This document shows positions 33,664-42,041 of a stretch of DNA of 45,460 nucleotides, one piece after another. The DNA is taken from positions 1-45,460 of the forward strand of contig JAVZJY010000007.1 in assembly GCA_038872535.1 (NCBI GenBank). Reading direction: 5' to 3'. Each line of letters starts with the position of its first letter. Position 1 is the first letter of the stretch. The notes beneath the pieces were generated by a model that was not told the origin of the DNA, did no database searches, and saw only the letters and a list, made by a program, of their open reading frames with translations. Made by a program: the position numbers and the translations under genes. Source of the stretch: JASEJA01 sp038872535 (GTDB lineage Archaea > Thermoproteota > Bathyarchaeia > Bathyarchaeales > Bathycorpusculaceae).

Positions 33664-35748
33664 ATGAACCTCTCGCTTAAAAAATTTAAATCTATAATAA
33701 TTTTGTTCTTAATCATATCAACAATCACAACTATCTCGCTTATGCCAAAAGTGAATGCGGAAGTAACAATTTCCATAGAACCAACTGAAGGGTATGTTGG
33801 CGCAAACGTCACATTAACAGCAAACATAACAACTCCTAATGGACGATACGAAATTTTGTTTGATGGAAACTTGTTGCTAAGCGATAATGCGACTGGAAAC
33901 AGCGTGGAAACGTCAATTACTATTCCTCCAGCGCCTGCTGGAAGCCACAATATCACTATAGTTGATGTAGAATCTGAAGCTAAAGAAAATGCCACAGCAA
34001 CATTTGAGGTTTTGACCGCATATCTCCTTGAAATAAGTCCTAAAATTGAACTGCCGCAACAGCGACAAGAAAACGACTCTGCAGATATCCTTGTGAACAT
34101 AACTGGCGGAAAATCAAATGAACCATACGTTGCAAATATTACAGTTCAAGCTCCAAATAATGCATCCTACACAAAACTGCTTAACATTCCCACCTCAGAG
34201 CTTGGAAGCGCTGACGCAACTTTAAAATATCCTGAAAACTTCACAAATGCCAACACGAACTATGTTGGTGAATACAAAGTTTTCTTTAATGGAACGTTTG
34301 CAACCGCAATCTTCAACATAGGATTAACAAACTCTACAGAATACCACAGATTCCAAATAGTAGACATTAAAGCTGTTTACACGCCTTTGGAAAATGTGAG
34401 TCTTACAATAACAGGAAAAGATTTGTATTATTCTGAAAATTTGACTGCTGATGATGTAGGAGTAATCCATTATACAAGTTGGACTGTCCCTGCAAACGCA
34501 TCCATTGGCACATACACCATTAACATCACTTCCCTATCTGGACCAACAACAAAAAATCCGCCAGACATCCAAAATTTCACAGTTCCAGGTTTTGCTGTTA
34601 ATGTCACTGCGCTAAACCTTGCAGGAGAACCCGTGCCGGAGGTCACTATTCAAATCTTTGAGAATGATGCTTCTGTTGTTAATGCTACGAGCGGTTCAGA
34701 CGGTTTGGCAAGTGTAACCCTTGAAATTGGAAATTACACTGCAAATGCTTATTTTAAAGGCGAGAAGGTTGGTGAGCAACCGATAAATGTTACAGAATCC
34801 TCTTTATCCTTTAATATTACCTGCAACCTCACTAACTTGAAGGTTTTAGTTTTGGCGATTGTGGATGAGAACGAATTTTTTATGCCTGAAGTTGGATTAA
34901 GCCTATCACCAGGAAATCTGACTTCAACCCCAAACTTAAACACGAACATTACTGGATTAGCTGTTTTCCGCAATCTTTTGCCCAACAAAAACTATACCTT
35001 AAACGCTTCAAGGTATGACATACAGTTTAACACAACTATACTCTATGGACTGTTTCAAGATGGAAATCCAGTTGCATGGTTTAACCTAACAATACTATGC
35101 CCAACTTACACGTTACAGGTTAACGTAACCAACCCCAATGCGAATGATCAACCAATTAATGATGCCTTGGTGAGAATTCAAGAAGTTATGGGCGGACTAT
35201 GTTTTAATAAAACCACTACTGGCGATGGAACTGTGTTTTTTAACACTACTCTTGGAAAGTATATTGTGGAAGTTTATGTTAATGGAATAAAGCTTAACGA
35301 AACCTTTGCGAACTTAAACGAAACTTATGTTAACATATCTATAAGCTGCAAATTTTACGGCTTAAACATTGCAATTCAAGTTGTTGATTATTTTGGGCAG
35401 CCAATTCCAAACGCGAATGTAACATTATCGCTTGAAAACTTACAGCAGTGGAGTTTAACGAAGTCTGATGGCACAGCAGAGTTTCCAAGCACTATTGGCG
35501 GAAACTTAACTGTAATGGTTTACTTGCCTGGACAATCACAACCATACATGACATCTCAATTGTATGTCGACAGTTCAAAAACAATCCAGATTAAAATTGA
35601 AAGGTACACTATGCTTGCAGGTTTTCTTGTGGAGACAAGTCAATTAGCGACTTCAATAATAATCGTGGTTAGTGTTATCGTGATTCTTTCTTTAGAAATT
35701 TATAGAAGGAAACGCCTAAAGCCAAAAACAAGCCAAAGTGAGAGTTGA
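33664..35748 (+). CDS. Secreted, membrane-anchored surface protein with Ig-like/CarboxypepD_reg-like repeats
   Basis: A ~694-residue protein. It has a Sec signal peptide (basic MNLSLKKFK, then a hydrophobic core ending near PKVNA), tandem beta-sandwich units, and a C-terminal membrane helix (SIIIVVSVIVILSLEIY) with a basic tail. At least four C-terminal units have the pattern (A/P)xxN(A/V)xxxL followed by (T)xxDGxAxF, for example EPVPEVTIQIFEND...SGSDGLASV and QPIPNANVTLSLEN...KSDGTAEF. More than 30 N-x-S/T sequons suggest heavy N-glycosylation. ATG 33664 has GAGGG eight bases upstream; the frame extends to GTG 33628. There is no clear PGF-type sorting motif. Confidence 0.85.
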   Translation: MNLSLKKFKSIIILFLIISTITTISLMPKVNAEVTISIEPTEGYVGANVTLTANITTPNGRYEILFDGNLLLSDNATGNSVETSITIPPAPAGSHNITIVDVESEAKENATATFEVLTAYLLEISPKIELPQQRQENDSADILVNITGGKSNEPYVANITVQAPNNASYTKLLNIPTSELGSADATLKYPENFTNANTNYVGEYKVFFNGTFATAIFNIGLTNSTEYHRFQIVDIKAVYTPLENVSLTITGKDLYYSENLTADDVGVIHYTSWTVPANASIGTYTINITSLSGPTTKNPPDIQNFTVPGFAVNVTALNLAGEPVPEVTIQIFENDASVVNATSGSDGLASVTLEIGNYTANAYFKGEKVGEQPINVTESSLSFNITCNLTNLKVLVLAIVDENEFFMPEVGLSLSPGNLTSTPNLNTNITGLAVFRNLLPNKNYTLNASRYDIQFNTTILYGLFQDGNPVAWFNLTILCPTYTLQVNVTNPNANDQPINDALVRIQEVMGGLCFNKTTTGDGTVFFNTTLGKYIVEVYVNGIKLNETFANLNETYVNISISCKFYGLNIAIQVVDYFGQPIPNANVTLSLENLQQWSLTKSDGTAEFPSTIGGNLTVMVYLPGQSQPYMTSQLYVDSSKTIQIKIERYTMLAGFLVETSQLATSIIIVVSVIVILSLEIYRRKRLKPKTSQSES

Positions 35749-35840
35749 AATAAAGAGTTTGTAGGAAAAAAGTTTATATTCACTCTTGTGGAAAAATGTA
35801 ATTGTAAAGAGAAACAGTTGAGCGATTTAAAATTTTGTTA

Positions 35841-36155
35841 ATGAATGGTCAAAGGGTTGTGCGTGCATTGGCTCAAGTGAAAACTTGTTCTCCAACATGT
35901 CAATCTTTTAAGTGTGCGAAAAATGCTGCTGTATACCGTCGAGATGGCGTGTGGTGCAGATGGACGGAAGAAATGTGCAACATTGCAAACTGTACATATG
36001 CTATTTGCGTTAAAAGGCGACTACTGCCAAAAGGAATCTGTGGAGAGACTATAAAGCGGAAAACTGTTGAGAAACCGCCGGAAGAAGTGATTGGTCCAAC
36101 AATAAAACTTCGTGGAAGAGCTCTTCGCAAAATCGGAGAAAAAGAAGTTTTCTAG
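35841..36155 (+). CDS. Cys-rich small protein of unknown function
   Basis: A ~104-residue protein with eight Cys in the first ~70 residues (C-x3-C-x4-C, a WC, C-x5-C-x4-C and a last C in KGICGE), then a basic Pro-containing tail. The Cys set could bind zinc or an Fe-S cluster; no known family is recognised. ATG 35841 is preferred to the in-frame TTG at 35835, though no strong ribosome site is visible. A TTTATATT box at about 35774 could drive it. No signal peptide is seen, so it is probably cytoplasmic. Confidence 0.7.
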   Translation: MNGQRVVRALAQVKTCSPTCQSFKCAKNAAVYRRDGVWCRWTEEMCNIANCTYAICVKRRLLPKGICGETIKRKTVEKPPEEVIGPTIKLRGRALRKIGEKEVF

Positions 36156-36218
36156 CATCTCTATTGGCACAGCAGTCCAGCTGTAGAAATTGGCTTCGCA
36201 TGGGTTGAGTAGTTTATT

Positions 36219-36386
36219 TTATCTTGCTTCGACACGTTTCACAACTGGCGGTTTAATTTTCTTCAAAATTCTATAGCCGCACACTATACATTTTATTTCT
36301 CCGCCGCGAAGTTCCAACTCTTCAGAAGGAACTTTTGCACCACATCTGACGCATTCATAAACGGTTCCAGCCGTGGTTTTCTCCAA
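36219..36386 (-). CDS. rpoP: DNA-directed RNA polymerase subunit P (Rpo12)
   Basis: A 55-residue zinc-ribbon subunit of archaeal RNA polymerase, related to eukaryotic Rpb12. It reads VYECVRCGAKVP, then IKCIVCGYRILKK followed by IKPPVVKRVEAR, exactly the family pattern of two C-x2-C pairs and the YRILxK strand. It starts at TTG 36386 with GAGG eight bases upstream. The gene is short and easily missed. It is divergent from the Trm5 gene, and its leader shares 17 bases with the HD gene leader. Confidence 0.9.
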   Translation of the reverse strand: MEKTTAGTVYECVRCGAKVPSEELELRGGEIKCIVCGYRILKKIKPPVVKRVEAR

Positions 36387-36400
36387 TTTGGTTTCCTCTC
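36384..36400 (-). promoter_or_regulatory. Leader element shared with the HD phosphohydrolase gene
   Basis: On the minus strand GAGAGGAAACCAAATTG ends in the rpoP TTG start. The copy at 29495-29511 is identical and also ends in a TTG start. A TTATAA box lies directly upstream in both. Confidence 0.45.
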
Positions 36401-36477
36401 TTTATAACGGGAATCCATTTTGCTTTTAAACGTTTCCAGACACAATTCTATTTTCAGAAGGAAAGAAGGACTGATAA

Positions 36478-37326
36478 TTGAAAAGGCGTTTGAAAAAAAT
36501 TCTTTCAACAGTTCTTCCAAAGGATGCGTTGTTTTATGTTTATAACTCTTACGATATTGTTGGGGATATAGCAATTCTGCGGTTAACTGGCAAGTCGATG
36601 AGATATAGCCAGATTATTGCTGAAACCATTATGGATGTTCACAGAAATGTTAGAACCGTTTTGGTTCAAACTGGTCCTGTTTGTGGCGATTTTAGAATTC
36701 GAAAGTTGGAGCATGTTGCTGGTGAAAATAAAACGGTCACATTATATAGGGAATCTGGATGCTTATTTCATGTCGATGTTGAGAAATGTTATTTTTCTCC
36801 AAGACTTTTCTACGAAAGAATGCGAATCGCAAAACAAGTTGAAGACAAGGAAGTTGTTGTGAATATGTTTGCTGGTGTTGGCTGCTTTTCCATAGTTATT
36901 GCTAAGCACTCTAAAGTTGAGAAGATTTATTCAATTGACGTTAATCCAGTTGCTTTTCAGTATATGCAAGAAAACGTTAGACTGAACAGGGTTTATGGAA
37001 AAGTTGTACCCATTCTTGGCGACGCAAAAGAAGTTATTGAAAAAAGGTTGCGCCATGTAGCGGATAGGGTTTTAATGCCTTTGCCTGAAAAAGCGCTTGA
37101 GTATTTGCCTTACGCCTTGTTAACCCTTAAGAAATCTGGATTAATACACTATTATGATTTTGAACATGCGCTGAAAAGCGAAAACCCCATTGAAAAAGTT
37201 AAGTTGAAAGTGGCTGAAAAGCTTGAGGATTTAAATGTGGTGTTTGATTTTGTTTTTGGGCGGGTTGTTCGCTCAACTGGTCCAAACTGGTATCAAGTGG
37301 TTTTAGACATAGCCATTAAGCAGTGA
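36478..37326 (+). CDS. trm5: tRNA (guanine-37-N1)-methyltransferase family protein (Trm5/Taw2 type)
   Basis: A 282-residue class I SAM methyltransferase of the Trm5/TYW2 group. It has SPRLFYERMRIAKQV before the SAM site, motif I VVNMFAGVGCFSIVIAK (about 127-143), the acidic SIDVNPVAFQYMQENVRLN, and MPLPEKALEYL (200-210) where Trm5 carries its NLP-type catalytic motif. The N-terminal D1 domain is short or absent. Trm5 makes m1G37, the substrate of TYW1, also encoded here; Taw2 would act after TYW1. The two roles cannot be separated by eye, though Trm5 is preferred. It starts at TTG 36478. Confidence 0.85.
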   Translation: MKRRLKKILSTVLPKDALFYVYNSYDIVGDIAILRLTGKSMRYSQIIAETIMDVHRNVRTVLVQTGPVCGDFRIRKLEHVAGENKTVTLYRESGCLFHVDVEKCYFSPRLFYERMRIAKQVEDKEVVVNMFAGVGCFSIVIAKHSKVEKIYSIDVNPVAFQYMQENVRLNRVYGKVVPILGDAKEVIEKRLRHVADRVLMPLPEKALEYLPYALLTLKKSGLIHYYDFEHALKSENPIEKVKLKVAEKLEDLNVVFDFVFGRVVRSTGPNWYQVVLDIAIKQ

Positions 37327-37380
37327 ACTGGTAAATTTAATAAATGTTCGCTGTTTACCTTCTTTAGAGGAGAATATTAA

Positions 37381-37671
37381 ATGAAAAGGAAACTGATGGA
37401 GATGCTAGCATGTCCGATAGACAAACATTATCCGTTGGAGTTGTTAGTGTTTGAAGAGAAGGAAGAAATAGTCGAAGGGTTGATTGTTTGCCCCAAATGT
37501 TTAAGGTGGTATCCGATACGCGACGAGATTCCAGAGATGTTGCCAGATGAACTGCGAAAGGAAAGTGAAGATTTACCCTTCCTGAAAAAATGGAAAGAGA
37601 AAATTCCGGAAAAAATCTTGCAAGAAGGTAAACCATTTAACCTAAAAGGTGGCGTTTCAAAGAAATCATAA
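37381..37671 (+). CDS. Trm112 family protein
   Basis: A 96-residue Trm112-like zinc protein. It has LMEMLACPIDKHYPLELLV at the N terminus and IVCPKCLRWYPIRDEIPEMLPDELR at the C-terminal end, with CP and C-x2-C for zinc. In eukaryotes and archaea Trm112 stabilises and activates several SAM methyltransferases that modify tRNA, rRNA and release factor. It follows the Trm5-family gene by 54 bases on the same strand. A direct partnership is possible but not implied by the family, since Trm5 is not a classical partner. An AGAGGAG ribosome site precedes the ATG. Confidence 0.92.
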   Translation: MKRKLMEMLACPIDKHYPLELLVFEEKEEIVEGLIVCPKCLRWYPIRDEIPEMLPDELRKESEDLPFLKKWKEKIPEKILQEGKPFNLKGGVSKKS

Positions 37672-37675
37672 AATG

Positions 37676-38623
37676 TTATTTTAGCTTTATCACTTTGCCC
37701 GTTGCTGAAGACTTCAACGCTGCTTCTGCTATTTTTAATGCTTTTAACCCGTCCACCCCAGTTATCAAAGGCTTCTCTTTTCCGGATATGCATTTTACAA
37801 AATGTTGAAGCTCAAGTTTTAATGGTTCCTGCCACGGATACCTTGGCTGCACAGTTTCCTTCATATCTTCAATAGTTAACTCCTGTGTTATGTAATCAAG
37901 TTTCATTATGCCCTCGCTTCCAGTAACCACCAACGTTCTGGTTTTATACGGCGTCAGCCAATTAGACTCGATAAAAGCGCTTTTTCCACCCTCAAACGTG
38001 AGCATTATTTGGGCGTAATCCTCAAATTTTTTATGCATCATGTTTCCAGCTTTCGCGTAAACAGCAACAGGATCTTGGTTGAAAAGATATCGCACTATGT
38101 CAATGTCATGTATGGCAGTGTCTTTAACAACTCCTACATCACCAATCCTTTCTGGCCATTGGGAGACTCTTTTTGCTGTGGCGCATACAATTTCGCCAAG
38201 CGTTTTTGTTTCAATTGCCTTTTTGATATGTTGTAATCCTGGAATGAACCGCATTAAGAAGCCTACCATAATGTGGAGTCCTTCTCTATCGGCAATTTCC
38301 AGCAATTTTTCCGCTTGCTTCACGTTTGCCGCCATGGGTTTTTCAACTAAAACATGCTTTCCAGCCTTCAAAGCCTTTAATGCTTCTTTTGCGAGGCTTG
38401 TTGACCATGTGCATATGCTAACGGCTTCTATATCTTCTCTTTTCAGCATTTTTCCTGCATTTGTATATGATGTTACATCGAATTGTTTTGCTACTGTTTT
38501 TGCTCTTTCAGCATCTATGTCGCAGACGGCTAGGAGCTCTGTTTCCTCTATTTCTTTATAGACTCTTGCATGGTTTCTTCCCCAAAAACCCGTTCCAATA
38601 ACTGCGACGCCTAACTTTTTCAT
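37676..38623 (-). CDS. Gfo/Idh/MocA family oxidoreductase (sugar dehydrogenase-like)
   Basis: A ~315-residue NAD(P)-dependent oxidoreductase. The Rossmann motif is GVAVIGTGFWGRNHARVY, the conserved EKP is in HVLVEKPMAANVKQAEKL, and HDIDIVRYLF supplies the likely catalytic His/Asp. The neighbourhood (WecB, nucleotidyltransferase, WecC-like) points to a nucleotide-sugar substrate, as in the WlbA-type UDP-GlcNAc(A) 3-dehydrogenases; this is inference. The ATG overlaps the preceding dehydrogenase stop (ATGA), so the two are translated together. Confidence 0.88.
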   Translation of the reverse strand: MKKLGVAVIGTGFWGRNHARVYKEIEETELLAVCDIDAERAKTVAKQFDVTSYTNAGKMLKREDIEAVSICTWSTSLAKEALKALKAGKHVLVEKPMAANVKQAEKLLEIADREGLHIMVGFLMRFIPGLQHIKKAIETKTLGEIVCATAKRVSQWPERIGDVGVVKDTAIHDIDIVRYLFNQDPVAVYAKAGNMMHKKFEDYAQIMLTFEGGKSAFIESNWLTPYKTRTLVVTGSEGIMKLDYITQELTIEDMKETVQPRYPWQEPLKLELQHFVKCISGKEKPLITGVDGLKALKIAEAALKSSATGKVIKLK

Positions 38624-39999
38624 TTCGTCCAAACTCCTCTGCCTAACCCTCTATATATGAAACCTTCCTTTTCAACGTTATATGGTTCAACTATTCCCTC
38701 AAAGTCGATAATGGCGGCAGGCATCTTCATCATTAGTTTTATCTTTTTCAGGTTCAGATGTTTGAAGTGGTTGTGTCCTGTAAATATTATTATACAATCT
38801 GTTCCCTCCAGCGTTTCGGCCAAGTTTTTCTTGAAATAGTGCTGCATTTCTGTTATCTCTTCACCTGAAAGGTATGGGTCATAAATATTAATTTTGGCAC
38901 CTCTAGCTTCTAACATTTTAATAAGGTTTTTCACCATTTTTTTGGGAGAACTTTTTGCGTTTGGCGTCTGTGAAACTCCAAGCACTGAAACTCTTGTTCT
39001 TCTTAATGTTTTTCCACAACTTCTTAAGGCGTCATTAGTTAGATTAATCGCGTGCTTAATTATTTCTTCATTTATCTCTCTTGCAATTTGGGGTATTCGG
39101 AGTTTTAATTCAAAATTTTCAATGTTTTCAAAAAATAGATAAGGTTCATCATGTGTTTTTTCATCAGTGAACATGGGCAGGGGAATTTCAGAATAGCCGC
39201 AAGCCTTTGCAAGCTGGTAAATTTCAAGGTAATCTAAACCCGCCTTTTCACAGAATATGGCGAATTCAGCGGCAAGGGCAGCGTTGACATCGTGTTGCAC
39301 GGCTTCGAAAAGTGCTGTTGCCTCTGCTATCTTCATGTTTCCAACTTTTTTAACATTGTTCCTCGTGATTGTTTCCAGAATTGTTGAGGCTGCATCTAAG
39401 CTTCTTTTGTCCAATGCTGCAACAATTCTACTATGATCTGTTAACGTTTCAGATGCCTGGTCATTTAAAATTCGGATTGGACTGTAGGCTAATCCAAAAT
39501 CAACTCCAACTTTGAGTCCTGAAGTGTTTTCTAAAGTCTCTTTAATCAGACTTTCTGTGGTACCAACTCCCACCGTATTTGCAATAATAACTAAAGCTCC
39601 TCGGCGAAGGCTTGGTCCAATTTTTTTGCAAATGTTTTCGATGTTTGAGTATTCAGGTTTTTTCTTTTCGTTGATTTCAACAGAAGTTGTTATAATGATA
39701 AAATTGCTTTGAGAAACTGCTGTTTTGACATCGGTTGTGGCGCTTAAAATTCCCATTTTCACATAATTTTTTAATTTAAGCTCAGTTTCACGTTTCAAAA
39801 AGGGCGCTTTTCCTCTTAGGAGACTATTCACTATGGTTTGGTCGGTATCCACGCATATTACTTTGAATCCCGCTTCAGCGAAGCTGCAAGCGTGGAGAAC
39901 GCCATTTTTTCCGCAATCTATAATACTGACTGTGTATTTTCCACGCTTCTCTGTCGTGTCAATGTCTTCCTTTTTTATGTTTAATGCTTCTAATGACAT
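38620..39999 (-). CDS. Degenerate UDP-sugar 6-dehydrogenase-like protein (WecC/UgdA fold, catalytic residues lost)
   Basis: A 459-residue protein with the three-domain layout of nucleotide-sugar dehydrogenases: an N-terminal Rossmann domain (VSIIDCGKNG at 24-33), a central dimer helix (AEATALFEAVQHDVNAALAA, 225-244) and a C-terminal UDP-binding domain (RVSVLGVSQTPNAKSSP, 336-352). Key residues are changed. Where active enzymes have T-K and E-N in the central helix, this has T-A229 and E-A233. The G-G-x-C-x-x-x-D loop is replaced by IPLPMFTDEKTHDEP with no Cys. The FKpxTxDxR loop is SQTPNAKSS. It probably no longer oxidises UDP-sugars by the standard mechanism. The GAGG site and ATG are good and the frame is intact, so it is not a decayed gene. 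It may regulate or scaffold the coupled Gfo/Idh enzyme. Confidence 0.82.
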   Translation of the reverse strand: MSLEALNIKKEDIDTTEKRGKYTVSIIDCGKNGVLHACSFAEAGFKVICVDTDQTIVNSLLRGKAPFLKRETELKLKNYVKMGILSATTDVKTAVSQSNFIIITTSVEINEKKKPEYSNIENICKKIGPSLRRGALVIIANTVGVGTTESLIKETLENTSGLKVGVDFGLAYSPIRILNDQASETLTDHSRIVAALDKRSLDAASTILETITRNNVKKVGNMKIAEATALFEAVQHDVNAALAAEFAIFCEKAGLDYLEIYQLAKACGYSEIPLPMFTDEKTHDEPYLFFENIENFELKLRIPQIAREINEEIIKHAINLTNDALRSCGKTLRRTRVSVLGVSQTPNAKSSPKKMVKNLIKMLEARGAKINIYDPYLSGEEITEMQHYFKKNLAETLEGTDCIIIFTGHNHFKHLNLKKIKLMMKMPAAIIDFEGIVEPYNVEKEGFIYRGLGRGVWTK

Positions 40000-40108
40000 G
40001 TTAGTGCCTCTAAATGGTGCTGCAAGAAACCATTTTTAACTCTTTAAGCTGTCATCGGTCCTTTTAAGTTTTTAAGTGAGCCTGAGTCTTCAGAAATAGG
40101 CGTTTATT

Positions 40109-41194
40109 TTAAATAATGCATTGAGTTGCTTGTATGATTTCAGAAACTTCCTTGGCGGGACAAATTAACATTCCTTTAGTGAGTGAGACGTTATCTCCTA
40201 TTTTGGTATGGTCCCCGAGAATGCATCCGTCACTGATCTTTGCTCCCTTTCCAATAAAAGCTCCTTCACCGATTATTGCGCCGTTTATGTAAGCAAAATC
40301 TGATATCTCCGTGTTTGGCAGTATTACAGATTCTTGTATACAAACATTTCTTCCAACGGTAACGTTCCGTCCTAAAACCGTGTACGGTCCTATGACCGAG
40401 TTTTCTCCTAATGAAACTTTGTCGAAAAATACTGGTTTCTTAATTTCCACTCCAATTTTAACTTTGGTTTCTTGCTGTGTGAAAAAAGAATCTAGTACGA
40501 TCTTGTTTATTTTTAGGTAATCTTCCGGCTTACCTATATCCATCCATAAACCATCATGCACGTAACCGTAAAGCATGCCTTTTTCTGCAAGTTTTGGAAA
40601 AACTTCACGTTCCATGGAAACTGCTTTGCCATGTGGGATATATTCAAATATTTCTGGATTTAAAACATAGGCGCCTGCATTTATCAAATTGGTTGGGGCT
40701 TCTTTCGGTTGTGGTTTTTCTATGAATCTTTTTATGCGATTATCTTCTGTTAGTTCTGTGACTCCATACCTGCTCGGATCTTCAACTTGATGAAGAGCTA
40801 TTGTTGCCACAGCTCCCTTTTCTTCATGCACCTTTAAGATTTCTTTATAATTTACATCGGCAAAAACGTCTCCATTCAAAACCAAAAAGGGAGAGTCGTG
40901 CCCAATTTGTTTTTCAGCTTTTTTTATTGGTCCGGCAGTTCCTAAGGGTCTTCTTAATGGGTCATGTGAATAGGAAATGTGCACTCCGTATTTTTGGATT
41001 CTGTGTTGTTTTATTGCGATTTCCGTTTGATAGTTAACTGCCATTATCACTTCTTTTATGTTGTTTTTGGCAATTCTTTCTAAAATCCACTCTAATAATG
41101 GTTTGTTAACTATTGGAAACAGAATCTTTGGTCTCGTACAGCTTAGTGGTCTAAGCCTTGTGGCAAAACCTCCTGCGAGGATGACGGCTTTCAA
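40109..41194 (-). CDS. Nucleotide-sugar pyrophosphorylase with left-handed beta-helix domain
   Basis: A 361-residue sugar-1-phosphate nucleotidyltransferase. The N-terminal motif is MKAVILAGGFATRLRPLSCT with RPKILFPIVNKPLLE; LNGDVFADV holds the metal Asp, and FIEKPQPKE and NAGAYVLNPEIFEYI follow. From about residue 250 the hexapeptide repeats (GENSVIGPYTVLGRNVTVGR and similar) form a left-handed beta-helix. The family includes GDP-mannose, UDP-glucose and dTDP-glucose pyrophosphorylases; the substrate is not fixed by sequence. The start is TTG 41194 with GGTG eight bases upstream. Confidence 0.9.
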   Translation of the reverse strand: MKAVILAGGFATRLRPLSCTRPKILFPIVNKPLLEWILERIAKNNIKEVIMAVNYQTEIAIKQHRIQKYGVHISYSHDPLRRPLGTAGPIKKAEKQIGHDSPFLVLNGDVFADVNYKEILKVHEEKGAVATIALHQVEDPSRYGVTELTEDNRIKRFIEKPQPKEAPTNLINAGAYVLNPEIFEYIPHGKAVSMEREVFPKLAEKGMLYGYVHDGLWMDIGKPEDYLKINKIVLDSFFTQQETKVKIGVEIKKPVFFDKVSLGENSVIGPYTVLGRNVTVGRNVCIQESVILPNTEISDFAYINGAIIGEGAFIGKGAKISDGCILGDHTKIGDNVSLTKGMLICPAKEVSEIIQATQCII

Positions 41195-41273
41195 ACGTTT
41201 TTCACCATTCCTAAGTTGTAAACTTATATTTCACTTATTTTGTAATATAAACGATTTAGAAAAAGTGAAGCCT

Positions 41274-42032
41274 ATGAAAGTTTTGCTCCATGAAATGAGC
41301 TGGGTTGAAGCGAAAGAATATTTTGCAAAAAATGATATCGCCCTTATACCTGTTGGTTCAAATGAACAGCATGGACCGCAAAATCCTCTTGGAACAGACC
41401 ACTTGATCGCTAAGGCTTTGGCTGAAGAAACCGCAAAACGTACTGGTGTTGTTTGTTTGCCCGTTATTCCCTTTGGCGTCAGTTCTCATCATAAACAGTT
41501 TTGGGGAACAATCCATGTATCTCCAAAAACCCTTAAGAAGTATGTGAAAGACGTATGCCTAGCACTTAATTATTACGGAGTAAAGAAAGTTGTCATAGTT
41601 AATGGTCATGGCGGAAACTTAAACGCCTTGGCAGAATTGTCCAGAGAACTTAGAGAAAGCGGCATTTTCGTATCCGTTTTTCAATGGTGGCCGGCGGCGG
41701 GCAAGCTTTTGCCAGAGCTTTTTAAGCCAGAAGAAAGAGGACATGCAGGCGCAGAGGAAACTTCTGTGAACTTGGCTTTGCACCCAAAACTTGTGGATAT
41801 GAGCAAGGCTGTGGATGAAGAATCGCGCAAGCATATAGTCCAAATAGAAGGCGTAACCCTTCCATTAGATACCATAGATTACACAAGCTCAGGTGTATTC
41901 GGTAAGTCAACAACAGCCTCAGCGAAAAAGGGGAAAAAGGTTTTAGAAGCTGTCATTAGCGAATTGGTTGGGCACGTTAACAAGCTTAAAAAATCTAAAA
42001 TCGAAGATTTGGTGCAGAAACCTAAAGTTTAA
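41274..42032 (+). CDS. Creatininase family amidohydrolase
   Basis: A ~252-residue metal-dependent amidohydrolase. Metal-binding motifs are PVGSNEQHGPQNPLGTDHLI (Glu, His, Asp), VNGHGGNLNAL and HAGAEETS. The family includes creatininase, MftE and the archaeal ArfB formamide hydrolase of riboflavin/F420 synthesis; ArfB would fit an archaeon but is not proven. The open frame extends upstream to 41058, but that part overlaps the pyrophosphorylase on the other strand and is not protein-like. ATG 41274 gives the usual N terminus. It is convergent with guaA, nine bases apart. Confidence 0.88.
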   Translation: MKVLLHEMSWVEAKEYFAKNDIALIPVGSNEQHGPQNPLGTDHLIAKALAEETAKRTGVVCLPVIPFGVSSHHKQFWGTIHVSPKTLKKYVKDVCLALNYYGVKKVVIVNGHGGNLNALAELSRELRESGIFVSVFQWWPAAGKLLPELFKPEERGHAGAEETSVNLALHPKLVDMSKAVDEESRKHIVQIEGVTLPLDTIDYTSSGVFGKSTTASAKKGKKVLEAVISELVGHVNKLKKSKIEDLVQKPKV

Positions 42033-42041
42033 ACTTACCTT

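Noticed and set aside
41058..41273. N-terminal extension of the creatininase-family protein
   Set aside because: It overlaps the pyrophosphorylase gene on the opposite strand and contains no family sequence.
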